Below, in pieces: positions 19,915 through 33,057 of a stretch of 64,000 bases of DNA. Position 1 is the stretch's first letter. Every line of letters begins with the position of its first letter. The stretch comes from Prostheceraeus crozeri (lineage: Eukaryota; Platyhelminthes; Polycladida; Euryleptidae): NCBI GenBank assembly GCA_907163375.1, contig CAJQUW010016881.1:62001-126000 (forward strand), given 5' to 3'. The notes under the pieces are model-generated. The model was not told where the DNA came from. It worked only from the letters and a program-made list of their open reading frames with translations, and ran no database searches. The translations under genes were made by a program, and so were the position numbers.

Positions 19915-20092
19915 AACGCTTAAATTTTCGCCCTTCGCCTTCGGCCACGTGAAATTTGAAGTCTACCTAAATTTTTGAAATTTTTGAAATTTTGATTTTT
20001 TGAAAAAACCCGCAAAAGTGTGACATCCGGCGCAAGCGAAGCGAAGCAAAGCGAAGCGAAGCGTCGCGCCGGATGTCACACTATATACTACT
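19915..20092 (-). repeat. Polinton right terminal inverted repeat
   Basis: Inverted counterpart of 2380-2545. It is slightly longer because the loop of its terminal hairpin holds 10 more bases of the GCGAA repeat. Confidence 0.88.
20017..20082. repeat. terminal hairpin, right end of Polinton
   Basis: The same 17-bp stem at 20017-20033 and 20066-20082, with a 32-nt loop of GCGAA repeats. That loop is two repeat units longer than on the left. Confidence 0.9.
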
Positions 20093-21969
20093 TTCGCTAC
20101 AAAAGATGGAATTTTGACCATTCAGTCATCCGCCAAATTTTTAAATCTACATGTGATAGTTACGTGACCTTGATCGTTGATTGTAGATGAAAATATTGAA
20201 CATACAGTGTATAAAAAAATTGCAGGATAATTATTACGATAGGCTGGGATAATGCAACATGAGGTAAATGCGACTGTTGTAGCCAAAACCAATAACTCAT
20301 AGCCAAGAAACCGTTCAGTTTGCATCCATATGTGCCTACATCGATGGCTTATCTCTAAGGTATTTTATTTCGCAAAAGTATTGCATACTACCCTGCCACT
20401 TGGTGACGATTTGTCAGTTTTTGAAATTGGGCCTTATTTGCTTTACTCTGCAACAAATTTTGTTTGCTGTCAAGAGAAGAAGCTGGAATTAAATATGGCG
20501 ATCTTTTATATCACAGTAAGATGTCAAGTTAATCCACACGAAACAGCGGATTCGATCGAATACCTCTTCATCGTTTACGAAGCCCGATCGATTTTGGTAG
20601 TGAAAACCAGGTCCGGGGTAAATGTGACATGGCCCATCGGGATAGGTGCGACAACGTGCAAAAGTTTGATTTTTGTCGCTTAAGTTTTTGATACACTCCT
20701 GTGTCAATAAGATCGTCATCAACATATTTTGAAATCATAGATGTCTCAAACGACAATAGGGTGCAATGCTCAAGATCCAAGCTTGTTTCAAGTTCATGGA
20801 TTTCGATCGATTAACAACAGCTAGGTGCAATTTCAAGTCAATCATACGAAAGGATCTACGTCAAGAAGGAACGAGAAACCTTTACGATATTTAGGGTCTA
20901 ATTCTGATATTCTCTTCTCTAATACGCTCGTATATTTCTAAAATAGGCTAATTCTGTTTTTGGACGTAGATCAGTTGTAGCATTTCATGTATGTATCCTA
21001 TTTGAAAATTGGCCTATTCAGCTTCAAAATACGCATATTATATACATACTATAAACACTCTAACAATTTTTATCTCACATAAACATAAATCTATCGAAAA
21101 AATAAACGAAGTCAATTCTGTAATTACAAATAGACAAAGATTCACTGCCATATGTGAAAATCTCTATTCTAGGTAGCGTTCGGGCACTCAAGATTTTCTT
21201 GTAAAGATCAGTTGCTCTATTATTAGGACAGGAGCGAAATACATCACCGTCATTTCATATTACCTTTTCAACCGATCATCGGGATTTAATTCGCAACACT
21301 ATATGAAAACGAACTTCGTCGCAATAACCCTCCAGACCATGTCGCAATCACCCAAACGACGAGGCAAAACAGACTTTGATGTCGATTACTTTGACGGCCA
21401 ACTCAGAGAAACTTATCATACTATGTTCATAAATAGGCAGTATTCTTGTACTTACTGTATAATAACCGGTATTTACCGGTTACATGAGTGCTGGAGTGTC
21501 GGAGAAGTGTGTGTTCAAACTCAGACTCGATTAGTAGAACACTGTTCCACCGGTTAGAGGATTGTACAAACTCATTTTCCATGTAGCACCAAGTACTTTT
21601 CTGGAAAATCTTTCCATTTTGAAAAAATCGGTTTTGGCGGTTTTTACCGGTTGCTCGAGTAGGAAAAATGCTGGAAGTTGCTGAAGAAACTCAGAGTTTT
21701 GTTCTTGCATCTGAATTTTTCCATGGGAATGCTGTACAAACTCGCTAACTAGGTAGCACCAATACTTGCACCAATTTTTCGTATTTAAATTTGAATTTTG
21801 AAGGTGAAGGAGTTCGAATTTTGGAAAAGTTTTTCATCTGTACAAACTCTGCGTCATTGATAATACCTGTACATGTGGTTTTCTATTCTGTATAAACTCT
21901 ATTCAAAAGGTTGGTGTTGAAGTTGGTACTAACTTAAACGACATCGTACACAATTTAGGCCTATTTCGA
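20093..21969. other. gene-poor flank right of the Polinton
   Basis: Only short open frames with no recognisable domain. The stretch 20330-20725 is open on both strands, but neither translation resembles a known family. Confidence 0.5.
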
Positions 21970-22285
21970 CACAAAATATATCACGGTGTACCCGAAAAAA
22001 ATTAGTGTTCTTACAAAACCTTGCTTAGATTCCACTTTTGTAGATTCGTATGGACCTACAATTTTAAAATTTTTCATCGAGGGCAGTTTTCTGTAGGCCT
22101 ACAAATCAAAAATGGTGACATGATTGCCATATATGGCAGGTGAGAAAATAATTTTCTGATGACCCGTCTCAGATTTCAATCCCTCAGCCTAGTACGGAAC
22201 CAATATTACTCAAATATGTCAATTTTTGAGAAATTGAGCGAGGGATTTTCTCTTCAACTCCAGAAATGTATAAGATGGCGACTTA
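21970..22285 (-). repeat. interspersed repeat, copy A
   Basis: Reverse complement of much of 24589-25095. It shares the CCATATATGGCAATCATGTC and GATTGAAATCTGAGACGGGT segments (in complement) and a terminal TTTTTTTCGGG region, with one internal unit. Confidence 0.8.
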
Positions 22286-24588
22286 CCTTTCTGCTTATAT
22301 ATTGCGTTTTTGAATGAATCTTAAAATTTACTTACTTACTCTTACTCTTCGTTTATTGTCTCTTCTTCCCCAGGTTTGAGGGTTGGACACTGGGGCTGTG
22401 TCGGTTGTCGGGATGGATGCGCCTTCTTCACTCTGTTCGGTCTTGCGTCGATTGAGGGTCCAGATGCAGGGGCTCAAGATCTCTCTTGACATTGTGGCAC
22501 CATCTCTTCTTCTGCCCACCTCTGATGTTCGGTCCCGTCACTTTGTAATTCAAGACTTATGTTGTATCATGTACAGTCCTACTTGCCAACTTAAGTTACA
22601 CTGTATTAAAACTCCATAAGAATCACTAAGTTTCAGTTCTCTGGCTGTAGATGATAATTAAAATGACGCAACATGTTATCCAGCGCCAGCTGCGGCATTG
22701 ATTGCATGTCAACGATCAAGAAGTGCGCTTACATGTCACTGATACTTGTATGTTATGTTACGTGGGCGGTTATGTTATGGGGAGGGCGGTGAAGAGTAAA
22801 TACAGAGCGCTTATCGTGGCTTACGGGAGATGAGAGAGCTCCCATTGTTAAGTCTTGATGTATGAGGCGAAGTTTTTGTAAAGGCGGATTACATATTTAT
22901 CACACAGCGATTACATCTTTATGGGATTCGAGGATGAACAGGATCTGTTTACTTGTGGAAATTGAAAAGGCAAAGATTGATGTACAGGATTTGTTTACAT
23001 GTGCGGATCGCAAAAAGGCATTCTGTATTTATTGATGGATGAATTTTATGACAGGAACAGTTTACATGTGGGAAACGCAACAATTGAATGATGTCTGATT
23101 TATCTTTGTCACATATCTTTCAAGACATATCATTACCTATTCAGTATTTTGTCAGCCACTATATGTGGGACCCCGCTCGTCTGGGTTTGAGTGTTCAGGT
23201 TAGGGGTCGAAACACAACTAGACGAGTACCTGCTGATGACTGACGGACTGCAGTATTATATTTTATATCCCTTAATCGGTAGCTGAAGTAGTGGTCGATG
23301 CATTGTAATTCAAATGAAGAAATGTGGAATTACATGAAGTACTATAGACGGATGAAGAAACTGGCGATAACAAATTCAAGTGAAGAAATAGTATTTTCCA
23401 TGTGTAGTCTTAGGTATAGTGTGTATTGTTTCATTGCTTTCGGTGTAGTAGAGTGTCATTGTAGTTCTATTGTTTACCTCCATTATCCACTTTCCACTTA
23501 TCCACTCTTACCATTGCTTTGTGTAGTGTCAGATATAGTTCACTTGTAATCGGTGTAGTAGCATCGTTGCATTTCCATATTTTACCTCCACTTTTCCAAT
23601 TTTTATTCATCGGTTTCCTGTTGTTTTATAATATCCATTTTTAATTTCCTTAACCTATGGTGACCATTGTCCTATTCTATTTCCACTATCAGCATCTGTA
23701 GTTGGTACAGTATATTAGACGTCTGTTTTGAATCTATGGTATTTGTATACTAACAGCAAGAATGAGTAGTATTACAATTCTTAAGATTTCCATTTTTACC
23801 AGATATTGGGCCAAAGATGATCAATTTTAATTCGTTGCCACGAGAAAGCTACATTGAGTTCTTTTAAGAGCTGATTAATCCAATGGTTACAGTAGCATTG
23901 CCTTTGTACACGTGCGGATTGGAGAACGCCATCAGTCTCATTTAAACTACTATAACTAATAATTTAAATTAGTAAGCATTATATTCTATTATAAATGGCT
24001 ACTGGGATGACTTTCATCATCGTATGAGAATGTACTGTGTATCATGCCATATGGCTAGTTGAGTTCGAATCTACTTAATGAAGAGCTCATGAGTTTAATG
24101 TTGCACCAATTTCGCTTGGACTTTTGCTTAAGAAACTTAGCACGCGAATATTAAGTAATGGATGCGTACGCAGATTTCGACATCAAAAGAATGAATGCAA
24201 TCATAGATATAGATTCAAATATTCAAATCCAATTATATTTTAATGAGACATCTAAACGTTTTAAAGTACAGTGTAGTACTTGTGTATGAATCTTCCTTAG
24301 TATTCGTTTCGTTTGTTGCAAGCAGTTCGCTAATACTAAAATGGTCAACACCTATAGCTCTTCACCAGCAAGCTTTGACTATTCTTTATAGAAACATCGA
24401 CAGCGCATATTAGGACCTATTCACGTTTTTAGCTATTTGAGTGCACTTGTTGTCGTGGAAGCATATTTTAGTAGCTGCTCCTAGTAAGGTTCTTTTTAAT
24501 TGAATCATGCACAGAAAATGTAGGTGATTATCGATATCAAGGACATTAAAAAATTATAACAAACTTTTATGCCAATTTATGTAAACAA
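22286..24588. other. no gene recognised
   Basis: Apart from a less A/T-rich patch (about 22370-22545) open on both strands and a loose duplication around 23430-23600 (GGTGTAGTAG ... TTTACCTCCA), nothing is supported. Confidence 0.5.
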
Positions 24589-25095
24589 CTGCCATACATG
24601 GAAGTTAAGTCGCCATGTTATACATTTTTGGGGTTGCACAGACAGGCCAACGTCGATTTCTCAAAAATTAACATATTTGAACAATATTGGATCCATCTTA
24701 TGCTAAGAGATTGAAATCTCAGACGGGTTATCCCAAAATTATTTTTCTCACCTGCCATATATGGCAATCATGTCGCCATTTTGGATTTGTAGGTCTACAA
24801 AGGAAAGCCCTCGGTCGATTTCTCAAAAATAGACATGTTTGAACAATATTGTTTCCGTAGTAGGCTGAGGGATTGAAATCTGAGACGGGTCATCACAAAA
24901 TTATTTTTCTCACCTGCCATATATGGCAATCATGTCGCCATTTTGGATCTGTAGGCCTACAGAAAACTGCCCTCGATGGAAGATTTTAATGCTTTATGGT
25001 TATCAGAAAGGTCCATACGAACCTACAAAAGTGGAATCTAAGCCGGGTCCTGTTAGACCACTAATTTTTTTTTCGGGCACATCGTGATATCTAAT
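24589..25095 (+). repeat. interspersed repeat, copy B, with 163-bp tandem units
   Basis: Two complete tandem units (24589-24751, 163 bp; 24752-24913, 162 bp) and a partial third from 24914, followed by a tail ending in TTTTTTTTTCGGGCACATCG. Each unit contains CTGCCATA(T/C)ATGG, a CGATTTCTCAAAAAT segment and GATTGAAATCT. It is the inverted relative of 21970-22285 and has no coding capacity. Confidence 0.85.
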
Positions 25096-25769
25096 GATAG
25101 CTCAATTATTTTGAAACATTCGCTATGTGAGTGATAATAACATTAAAAGCAGAGATACCATGGAGAAATTGTTTTGCATGTAATTACATATTTGAATAAG
25201 GCTTATTTGCTCATTGTAGCTCACTAGGAGCAAAAGCGTTTGGACAAACTGATAGTTGATAGATCTAAGTTCAAGTTAAATATTGAATGCAGTAGATGGT
25301 TATAAAAAATAAGAAAATTCAATGACTTTTTCTTCTTTAACATCCGATGTCGCTCAACTGCTTCTTCAGTTAAAATTCAAATAATTGCATTCGGACATCA
25401 GTTCTACCTTTTCCATTAATTATTGACACAAACTGCAAAATAAATGTCACAACTGATTTCAGCGGATAAACATTGTGGATGTAATGCTTATGTTCTATGT
25501 TAGTCTCATGATAGGCAGATATCTTTATTATTCCATTCTTAGTGATAGGTCGCACATTCCAAGCTTTATGATGTACGCTCGCACAATTTTCCATTACACC
25601 AAACCTATTGCGATAAGAGAGAACAAGTGCGTGACAATACATCTGTGAAGTAATGAACTGCAATTTTTTGGGTGTACTTATCAATAATGTCCTCTTTATT
25701 CAGACATTTATCTGTGTAGATAAGAAATCGATTATGAAACTGATGGCATTTGACGGGAGTGATTGACGA
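25096..25769. other. no gene recognised
   Basis: A/T-rich DNA between a repeat and a transposase relic. The minus-strand open frame at 25370-25684 matches nothing I know. Confidence 0.5.
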
Positions 25770-26330
25770 CATCGCTTCCTCAAACTGCTGTATTCCTTCG
25801 ATGTCGGCAACGAGTCACTCTAGCAGATCGAGGGGCTGAATGATCACTGAAGATCGACTGGATGCGAGGATCCGTCAGCGCATGATACGGCATTTTCTGT
25901 CATGTTTGCAAAGGGGCAATATCTCGGGAGTGCCTTCAATCTTTGTGTGGAGGAGAGCATTGTCATATAGGAGGAAGATGGACTCCTCGAAAAGAAGGTC
26001 AGCTGCTTTGATAATGATTTCAAAAACGAATTCCGTCATTCTCCCTCGACACATATGATAATGTAGGAGTTCGAAGTAGGATGGAGAGACAGCTAAACAA
26101 ACTATGGAATATTCCCTCTCTGTCCTTCAACTACTGCACTGCCCTTTCTACTTGAGATGATCAGCCTTGAATCCTCGCGGTCCAGATGTTGAATCCGCGT
26201 TCGTCGGTGAGAATGTTATGTCACTGAATGCCTTCTCTCATGAACCATAAGACGTATTTCGCCCTCTCTTCGTTCACCTCAGCGATATTCCAGTGAGTGG
26301 ACACGGATCGCAATAGCTTCAAAGTTGTCA
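25770..26330 (-). pseudogene. IS630-like transposase relic
   Basis: Translated on the minus strand in shifting frames, the region shows NILTDERGFNIWTARIQG (about 26176-26220) and FLLYDNALLHTK (about 25941-25976). These are the first and second Asp motifs of IS630/Tc1-type DDE transposases. The first closely resembles [16 protein letters not shown] of the element at 53.6-55.1 kb, so both belong to one superfamily. Several stops and frameshifts interrupt it. No inverted repeats were found around it. Confidence 0.7.
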
Positions 26331-29300
26331 GGCAACCATTGACAGCTTACGGCGAGAAATTTACAACTTACGGTGTAAAAATGACAATTGATATTGCAGC
26401 TTGTGTCAATAATAGTGTAAAAGGAATTGTTGACAATTCTTATTGTGCGTAATTTAGCTATGATACAATGTCGAAAAAAGAAGGTAACAATGTATCCGTA
26501 ATTATAATGTCTGTATGCATGTGAAAGATATTTAAGAAATCTCAATCAGCGCATATCTGCATATGTATTCAGATCATCGTGCCCGCTTTTTCCTACATTG
26601 CTGGCCAGACCATTTCAATTACGCACAACAGTATTAACATCTATTTTTTCGGGCAACAATGTAAAGCATTTTCAGGTCGCCTTCAAATGTCCTACATTGT
26701 AGCCCTCAAAAAAACCAGATTAATGTTATATTGTGATTTCTGTGTGATGTGACATAGACGTAGAGCTCAAACTGGAATTCTATCATTTTCAACTGAAAAT
26801 CAACTGAACATCGGAATCAAATCGGAATCAGAGAATGTACGGCTTTCATGTACAGAGAATGTCGGGTTTAATATCACCGTCAGAAATTCTTGATCATGGA
26901 TGCTTACTGATGAAGGCGTCAAATAGTCTTGCTTCAAGCTTATTCATATTCAATTCCGCCCACAATGCTTGGTTTCTAGTATATATTAGTGAGATTTGGA
27001 AAATGTGCTATACTTTATGAAAACTATGAATGACATATTATCAAATCGATCAAATCATTAACTGAATGAACTAATCCAACAAATTTGAATGAAGACCCAA
27101 AAATCCGTTACGAATTAATTGAGTTGTCTGAAATTGAATTCAATGGGGCAGGTATAGTGCATCACTGATTATTTTGATATCATCAAAATTGTATACAGCA
27201 AACAATAAATAATACTAAATGATTTTTTCTCCAATTTCCACATCCAACTACATTGATGGAAAACATTGAAAACTTTCAAGAACGTTCGGAGTCAGAAGCA
27301 ATAGAAATTTTCAAAAACTTCATATTTTCAAGTTCTCCTGGGCAAGTTGTGGTGTGTGATGAGACGAAGATTTTGTCATCTCTTAGATGCTGCGAAAAGC
27401 ACATTATTGGACATGCTGATGACTCGTATATAAAAAGTCCGTAGTATTCTAGCAATGATGGTTAAGTCTTTGTTTTAGAAAACCCATCCGTGCATTTGTC
27501 ATACATCTCTTACCAGTATCTTCACTGACTTCAAAATTGATCAAGCAAATTTTAGAGAATACTATTGAGATTGTGAAGTCGTTCGGTGGATATTCATACT
27601 TTATCTAAGTTCACAAATCGGAACTCTCTGTTCACTAGTTCAGAGGGATCACAAAAGCTCAAACAATTTCTCAGTGAAACACATTGCCGTACCTCAGCTA
27701 CGCCACCCAATTTATTAATGTATCTCGTCCACTAATTGAAGTTTATTAGAAATAATTGGCTTGCATCAATTGATCATAAATTCAGCTGCACAGTCTCAAA
27801 ACGTCCTATAATACTTTCTATCTTCGTTCGAAAAGAAAGAGAAAATTCGTGTTCTTCAGGCGCTGGACAATATATCTGATAATTGCAATGATACATCTGC
27901 ATTTAGATCATTTTCTTGAAATTCGGGAACAATTGAACAACCGTTGTGTAACTGCTCATAATCATATCCAGTTGATTGGTGAAATGAAGGTTCCTATAAC
28001 TCATGAAAGCCATATGTCCAGAAACCCAATTCGCCAGAAAACCGGCCTACGCTAAATCCTAGGGATTGAGAGTCCCCTGATTGTCAGTTCCCTGACACTT
28101 TCTATGCTTCATAGACATCCCTTGTTCATCTATGTTTTACTATTGAGAGCAGCACTTTGCATAATTTTGATATCTATTACATCACAGAATCCTACTCACG
28201 CTAAACTAAACTAGTATTGTGAAAGCCAAGTTACAGGGTAATGCTTTCGTGGTCTGCATGTGTGGTGTGATATGACGTGTAATAAATATTAAGCATACAG
28301 CTATTATTATTGAAAGTAACTGTGAAAATCCTTTTTTCTTTTATAAAGAAGATAAAAATTGATAAGATTTGATAAAAATTTCCCAAGGTCAATTAGTAAA
28401 ATTGTGCTTAGTGTATTAGAGTACCTATATAAGAATGCTTCGCTAAAATTTTCATTTGTAAGTTAAGTTATCAATTCAAAGCGAACACTACATAGCATTC
28501 TACAATATGTTGTCGCTACCGGCTCTTGTTCAGATTTGCATTCAATTAGCGTCAGGTACAATTAGAGAGCTGAAATCGAACTTAATAGCTTAAAATGCTA
28601 TTAACTTTGCTCGAGCATAGGCACTCGAAATATCCCAATATGCTCAAATATATACATGTACAACGATTAATATTACAATTTAAGAAACATGCCCGAACAT
28701 TTTTCCGATACCCGAATTTTTTGAGAAATGAGAGTAGGAACACTGGATTTCTCAATGATAAAAGTGTGCATTGCAATGTATAGGTGTGAGCACATTTGAG
28801 AGGAAAGTAATGACTATGTGAAGATAAGGCTGCGTTAGCAGTTGAGTCTGATAGTCATTGTTGTAGACTTAAGTGTCCAGCAATGAGATTTTTAATCTAA
28901 CCTAGAAATTGTCTTCCCATTACTTTTAATATCAGAAATCAGTGATATTTGATGTTGACCGTCCAGCAATGGAGGTCATTTCACTAAATCCCACAGCATT
29001 TGAACCAGAGGAGAAAGTAGTTCCGAGTAAATGCGTACTAAAGTACACAAGTTCTCTGGTATAGCTATAATTAATATAATAAACAGCATATACACAATGT
29101 GCATAAATAATACAAATTTCTCTTCACAGCAGAAATATGCAAATTAGCATCAAATAAGTTCAACAGTATAGGCCATAGGTGACAAACATTGAACAGTAGA
29201 TGCACTCAATAATTTAGCAATTGAGAGATGCACTAAATAAAATGGGAAAAACTACTATTAGCATGACAAATGTTCACATTCACAATCTCTGATGGTGTCA

Positions 29301-32300
29301 ATAAGTTCATGCTGATGCACGTCATATCAGATTAGATGCGATTGCATCAAGAAAGTTATATATTTTTATCATGATCGCAAAACCTGTAGATGAGTTCTTT
29401 CAACGTCTTAAGGGTCTGAACAACAGGCGAGGTTCCAATTTGCCATTGACATCAGTTTAAAAGAATTACTTGCATTTTTGCACTCTTGAGAAATAATGAG
29501 GTGTTGAAATATTGAAGAATGGTTGATTGAACACCATTGACGAGTTGGTGCGGAAATATTTCTCTGTTTGATAGAAGTCTAGAAGCAAATAAGTCGTTGG
29601 TCACTTTTGACTAACCTTTCTCATCTTTGAGCCGATAAAATAATATCAAAACCCTTTCACAAAAATTCATTCTATGCTGTTGAATGCAGAATTGTGGATT
29701 TGCCAAATTTATCAGTTATGCAACATGAACGCTCATCCTAAATCTTTTTTTGAACTAATCATAAATAATAAAATAATAAAGTAATAAAAATAATTAAATA
29801 ATCATTAAAACTCATCCTAAATATGCTCGAGATATCAGTATTCATATTGAATTTTTTCAGCTTGTTGTTTGTTTCATAGAACATTTTTAGGGAATTATGT
29901 ATGAAAATTTGCATTGAATCTCTCCAAATCAATTTTCACTTGCACGATGTACGCATTCTATAAGGAATTCAAGCTACAGTATGTGTCCAATAAATGAAAC
30001 TATGGAAAATTAAAATTTGAATTGGCTAACCGTCCGGCAATGAAACAGACATAGCTTCTGAGAGAAGTCTACAACAGTGACACTGCGACACCTGGATATG
30101 TACATCAATGTCATATTGCTATTGATAAACTAGTCTGTAAAAAAGTGAAAGGTGAGTGTGCTAAATTCGTCAAACGATATTCGTTATGCGATATTCAGTC
30201 AGTATATGTAGAATTGAATTATAACCAAGAATTTTAACTTTTGCCAGAAAATACCGGTCCAAAATTACCGCTAAGGAAGTCACCATTTATCATCACTTAT
30301 ATGCATAGGTTGCTGTTATTCCTGCTGTCAGATGACTGTATCTGAAATTACACATTTGCTATTCTGAATAATGCCTGGTACATAAATATCCTATGAGAAG
30401 ATCCTTTTGTAAACAGGTTCAATTTTGTCTCAAGTAAGTTAAGTATTTAATATACTGAAGTTCCGCTTCTTTCCTCAACAGGAACCACTGCGTATTGGAA
30501 GATCCATCGCGAATCCAGCCGTATATGTGATAATAAACGACATTACCATCGAGACCGATGGAGTGGCGGGCGAAGACCGTTTGACTATGACTTTTATTAT
30601 CTTTTTGTTAGCTTCAATTTCAAAGACAGACCAGTATCATCTGATGATATGTAATCTTTTGTAATCAAGCTTTTTCCATTCTGAATTTTATCGGCATTTA
30701 ACGGGATAAATGTTAGTTCTCGTATTTGTTTTATTTTAATAAACTGACTCAAAATTTATGGTTGTTCTTCAAATATCTCGGAAATGAATTACAATGAAGG
30801 AAATGAAAACACACGCACAGACGCCCACGCAATACACCTTGGACAGAGGGAGAGAGAAAAATGTGATTTAACTGCATTGAATTTTAGGTTTCAATGAGCT
30901 TATGGAAATCTACCTATATTTGTTTACGAGAAGTGTATAAAGATAGAAGAATAATTAATCGGGGACGCTCATTGACCGTAACCAAAGCCTCGCTAGGGAA
31001 ATCAAAATTAATCAATAGAGAACTGACTCCGCTCTGCGCCAATAGGAAGCGCATATCGCTTTCGTGCGTGCATGTACGAAACTCTCTTCATTTTCGTGTC
31101 GTACAGTTTACAGTGACCAGAAATGTTGCTAGAAATACTGGTATAATCTCCCAAACATGAAGTTACATGTAGTTTTATCATTAAGATGCACGTCGGTATT
31201 TGTATCGTCAGTATACATAACACTGCAGATAATACTGTCGTATGGGTGATGATGATCACACAGTTGGGCCATATGCAGTGGCGGCTTTTCCATTAGGGCT
31301 GGTGGAGTTAGCAAATGTCGAATAGTTCTATATAAACCTAGCAACCCTGAACTCTAATGAGCGAAGGGCTGATCTAGCAATTATTCAAATACAATCCCAA
31401 GTCAATCAGGTCAAATAAGATTCCGAACTTTCAGTGACAGTCATGACATTCACTGACATTGATCACAAACACTGCCTTCCCATTGGCATTGACATTACGT
31501 CATTCGAAGTCATCACAGGTGTAAGAGAAATTGTCAGATTCAATGCTACAGGAATACATGATTAAATGAGCTTTGTCGACGATATTCACAGCGCCTGTCA
31601 TCGGTTAATCTTGATTCCTATTCTACTAGTTGACACAGAGCTGAAGAAGCCTTAATGCATTTCGGGAAATGAGGATATCCTGACGATGTTTATAGCCATA
31701 AACTTACACTGTTCAATTTCTTGCTACATTGATTCCATTTTCTAAGAGCAGAGCATTACTTTGATAATTTGTTATTTGTGAATTGTGGTGAATTCTATTG
31801 AGTTACTTTATAGAAAAATTTATTGATAGATTAACCGCTTGAAGTGGCCCCAGCCGTGTAAAACTATAAGGTGAACCGATGACAACACATGTAACTATCC
31901 TGATTCCTACAACCAAGTGGAGCTAGACATAGAGAGCTAATCAATTGGTTGATCAGAAAGAAGCTTGGTCTAAATAAAACGTTATATACGCTATAAAGTT
32001 ATTCGAAATCAAAGTGTTTAAATACTTACTTTGTTCGAAATCAAGAAGCAAAAAGTGAACTGGGATGAATTAAAAATCCGTTTCGATTGCTTTGTCGATG
32101 TGTGTGTAATATGACAATAAAAAGAATATGCACTTTTGTGCCTCACCTCAGTCAAGATTCACGAGTCGTCACTGACAGTATGTGTAACCATATAAATAGA
32201 TTGTGTTTCTGAAGCTGACTAGAATAGAAACTGACTCAAGTTTGCGGCACATCCGAGAAAACTAAGTTCGAGCATGGAGAACCAATGAAAATGTTAGAAT

Positions 32301-32939
32301 TACACATGTGCCTGATTTTAACCCAATGATGCAAATATTGACAAGTATATCTAAGTGAAAATGCGTGCGATTTATGTGCCACTATTCCTCGCTATGCATT
32401 GTACGAAGCCTTGCTTTAATTCTAGAGGCCGTATTGCCATCAATTTCTTCTATCTGTGTAACTATTGAATGTAGCATGCTACGTTATTCATTATATTGGA
32501 AGCTGCATGCCACCAATTTTCTCAATGAGTCAATACTGATCCGCTGTCTATGTACAGATTGTTTCATAACAATGGATCACCCTTAAACATCGCCTTAACT
32601 TCAACTTTGTCTAACTCCGCCAAACTTGAACGAATTTCTCTGAAATTTGGAAGATATGTCAGTTCTGCTTACTAATATCATTGTTGGAAATTTCAAGCAT
32701 GAATATTGAGTTGTTTTCCTGTTATAGATAAAAAAAGTAGTAGATAATTTGATCTTCATTTAGCAATGTTACACAAAATCATACCTCACTCTTATAAAAT
32801 TACATTTGTTTCCTTTGTTATGTAATATGTTGCTCTACAAGCCAAAAGCTATCAAGCAAAACAAAAATAAAGAAAATCGGTCAATCAGAGCCAGTATAGC
32901 ATCATTATTCATCAACAATAATGTAACTGCTACATGTGA
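26331..32939. other. long stretch without a supported gene
   Basis: About 6.6 kb of A/T-rich DNA. The only structured item is an A/T-only low-complexity run at about 29755-29815. Short open frames at 27253-27444, 28582-28783 and 30894-31160 have no recognisable domain. A splice-acceptor-like start at about 30480, followed by less A/T-rich sequence to 30600, could be an exon scrap but matches nothing. Confidence 0.5.
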
Positions 32940-33057
32940 TTAACTGGACTTCATGTTCCATAGCTTCCTGACTTCGTTGCGGTGGTGTTGGCAGCACTCC
33001 TGATTGCTTTCAGCTAGAAATCTATCTCTTACCGGTTGAAAACAATACAAAGCACAA

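Larger units (their letters stand above)
2380..20092 (-). mobile_element. Polinton/Maverick, fossil, palindromic
   Basis: A 17.7-kb virus-like DNA transposon bounded by inverted repeats that start AGTAGTATAT, matching the AG...CT ends usual for Polintons. Recognised parts are a protein-primed family-B polymerase, an A32-like packaging ATPase, major and probable minor jelly-roll capsid proteins, a fibre-like protein and several unknown genes. Most lie on the minus strand. The capsid module occurs twice in inverted orientation around a LINE. The element is broken, with on the order of ten or more breaks; the left arm is more decayed than the right. The two arms are still very similar, so the duplication is recent relative to the element's overall decay. 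No clear 6-bp target duplication is seen (flanks tatagc and ttcgct), and no retrovirus-type integrase or adenovirus-type protease was recognised. Confidence 0.92.

Noticed and set aside
20330-20725. A host exon on either strand
   Set aside because: Open on both strands, but neither translation resembles a known domain, and no paired splice sites give a coherent gene.
26570-26770. A further copy of the foldback MITE family
   Set aside because: Only short matches (CATTGTTGCCCTCAAAAA-like) to sequence near 35590. Termini and TA duplication are not found.
30480-30650. An isolated exon after a CAG acceptor
   Set aside because: Short, open in more than one frame, with no recognisable product and no partner exon.
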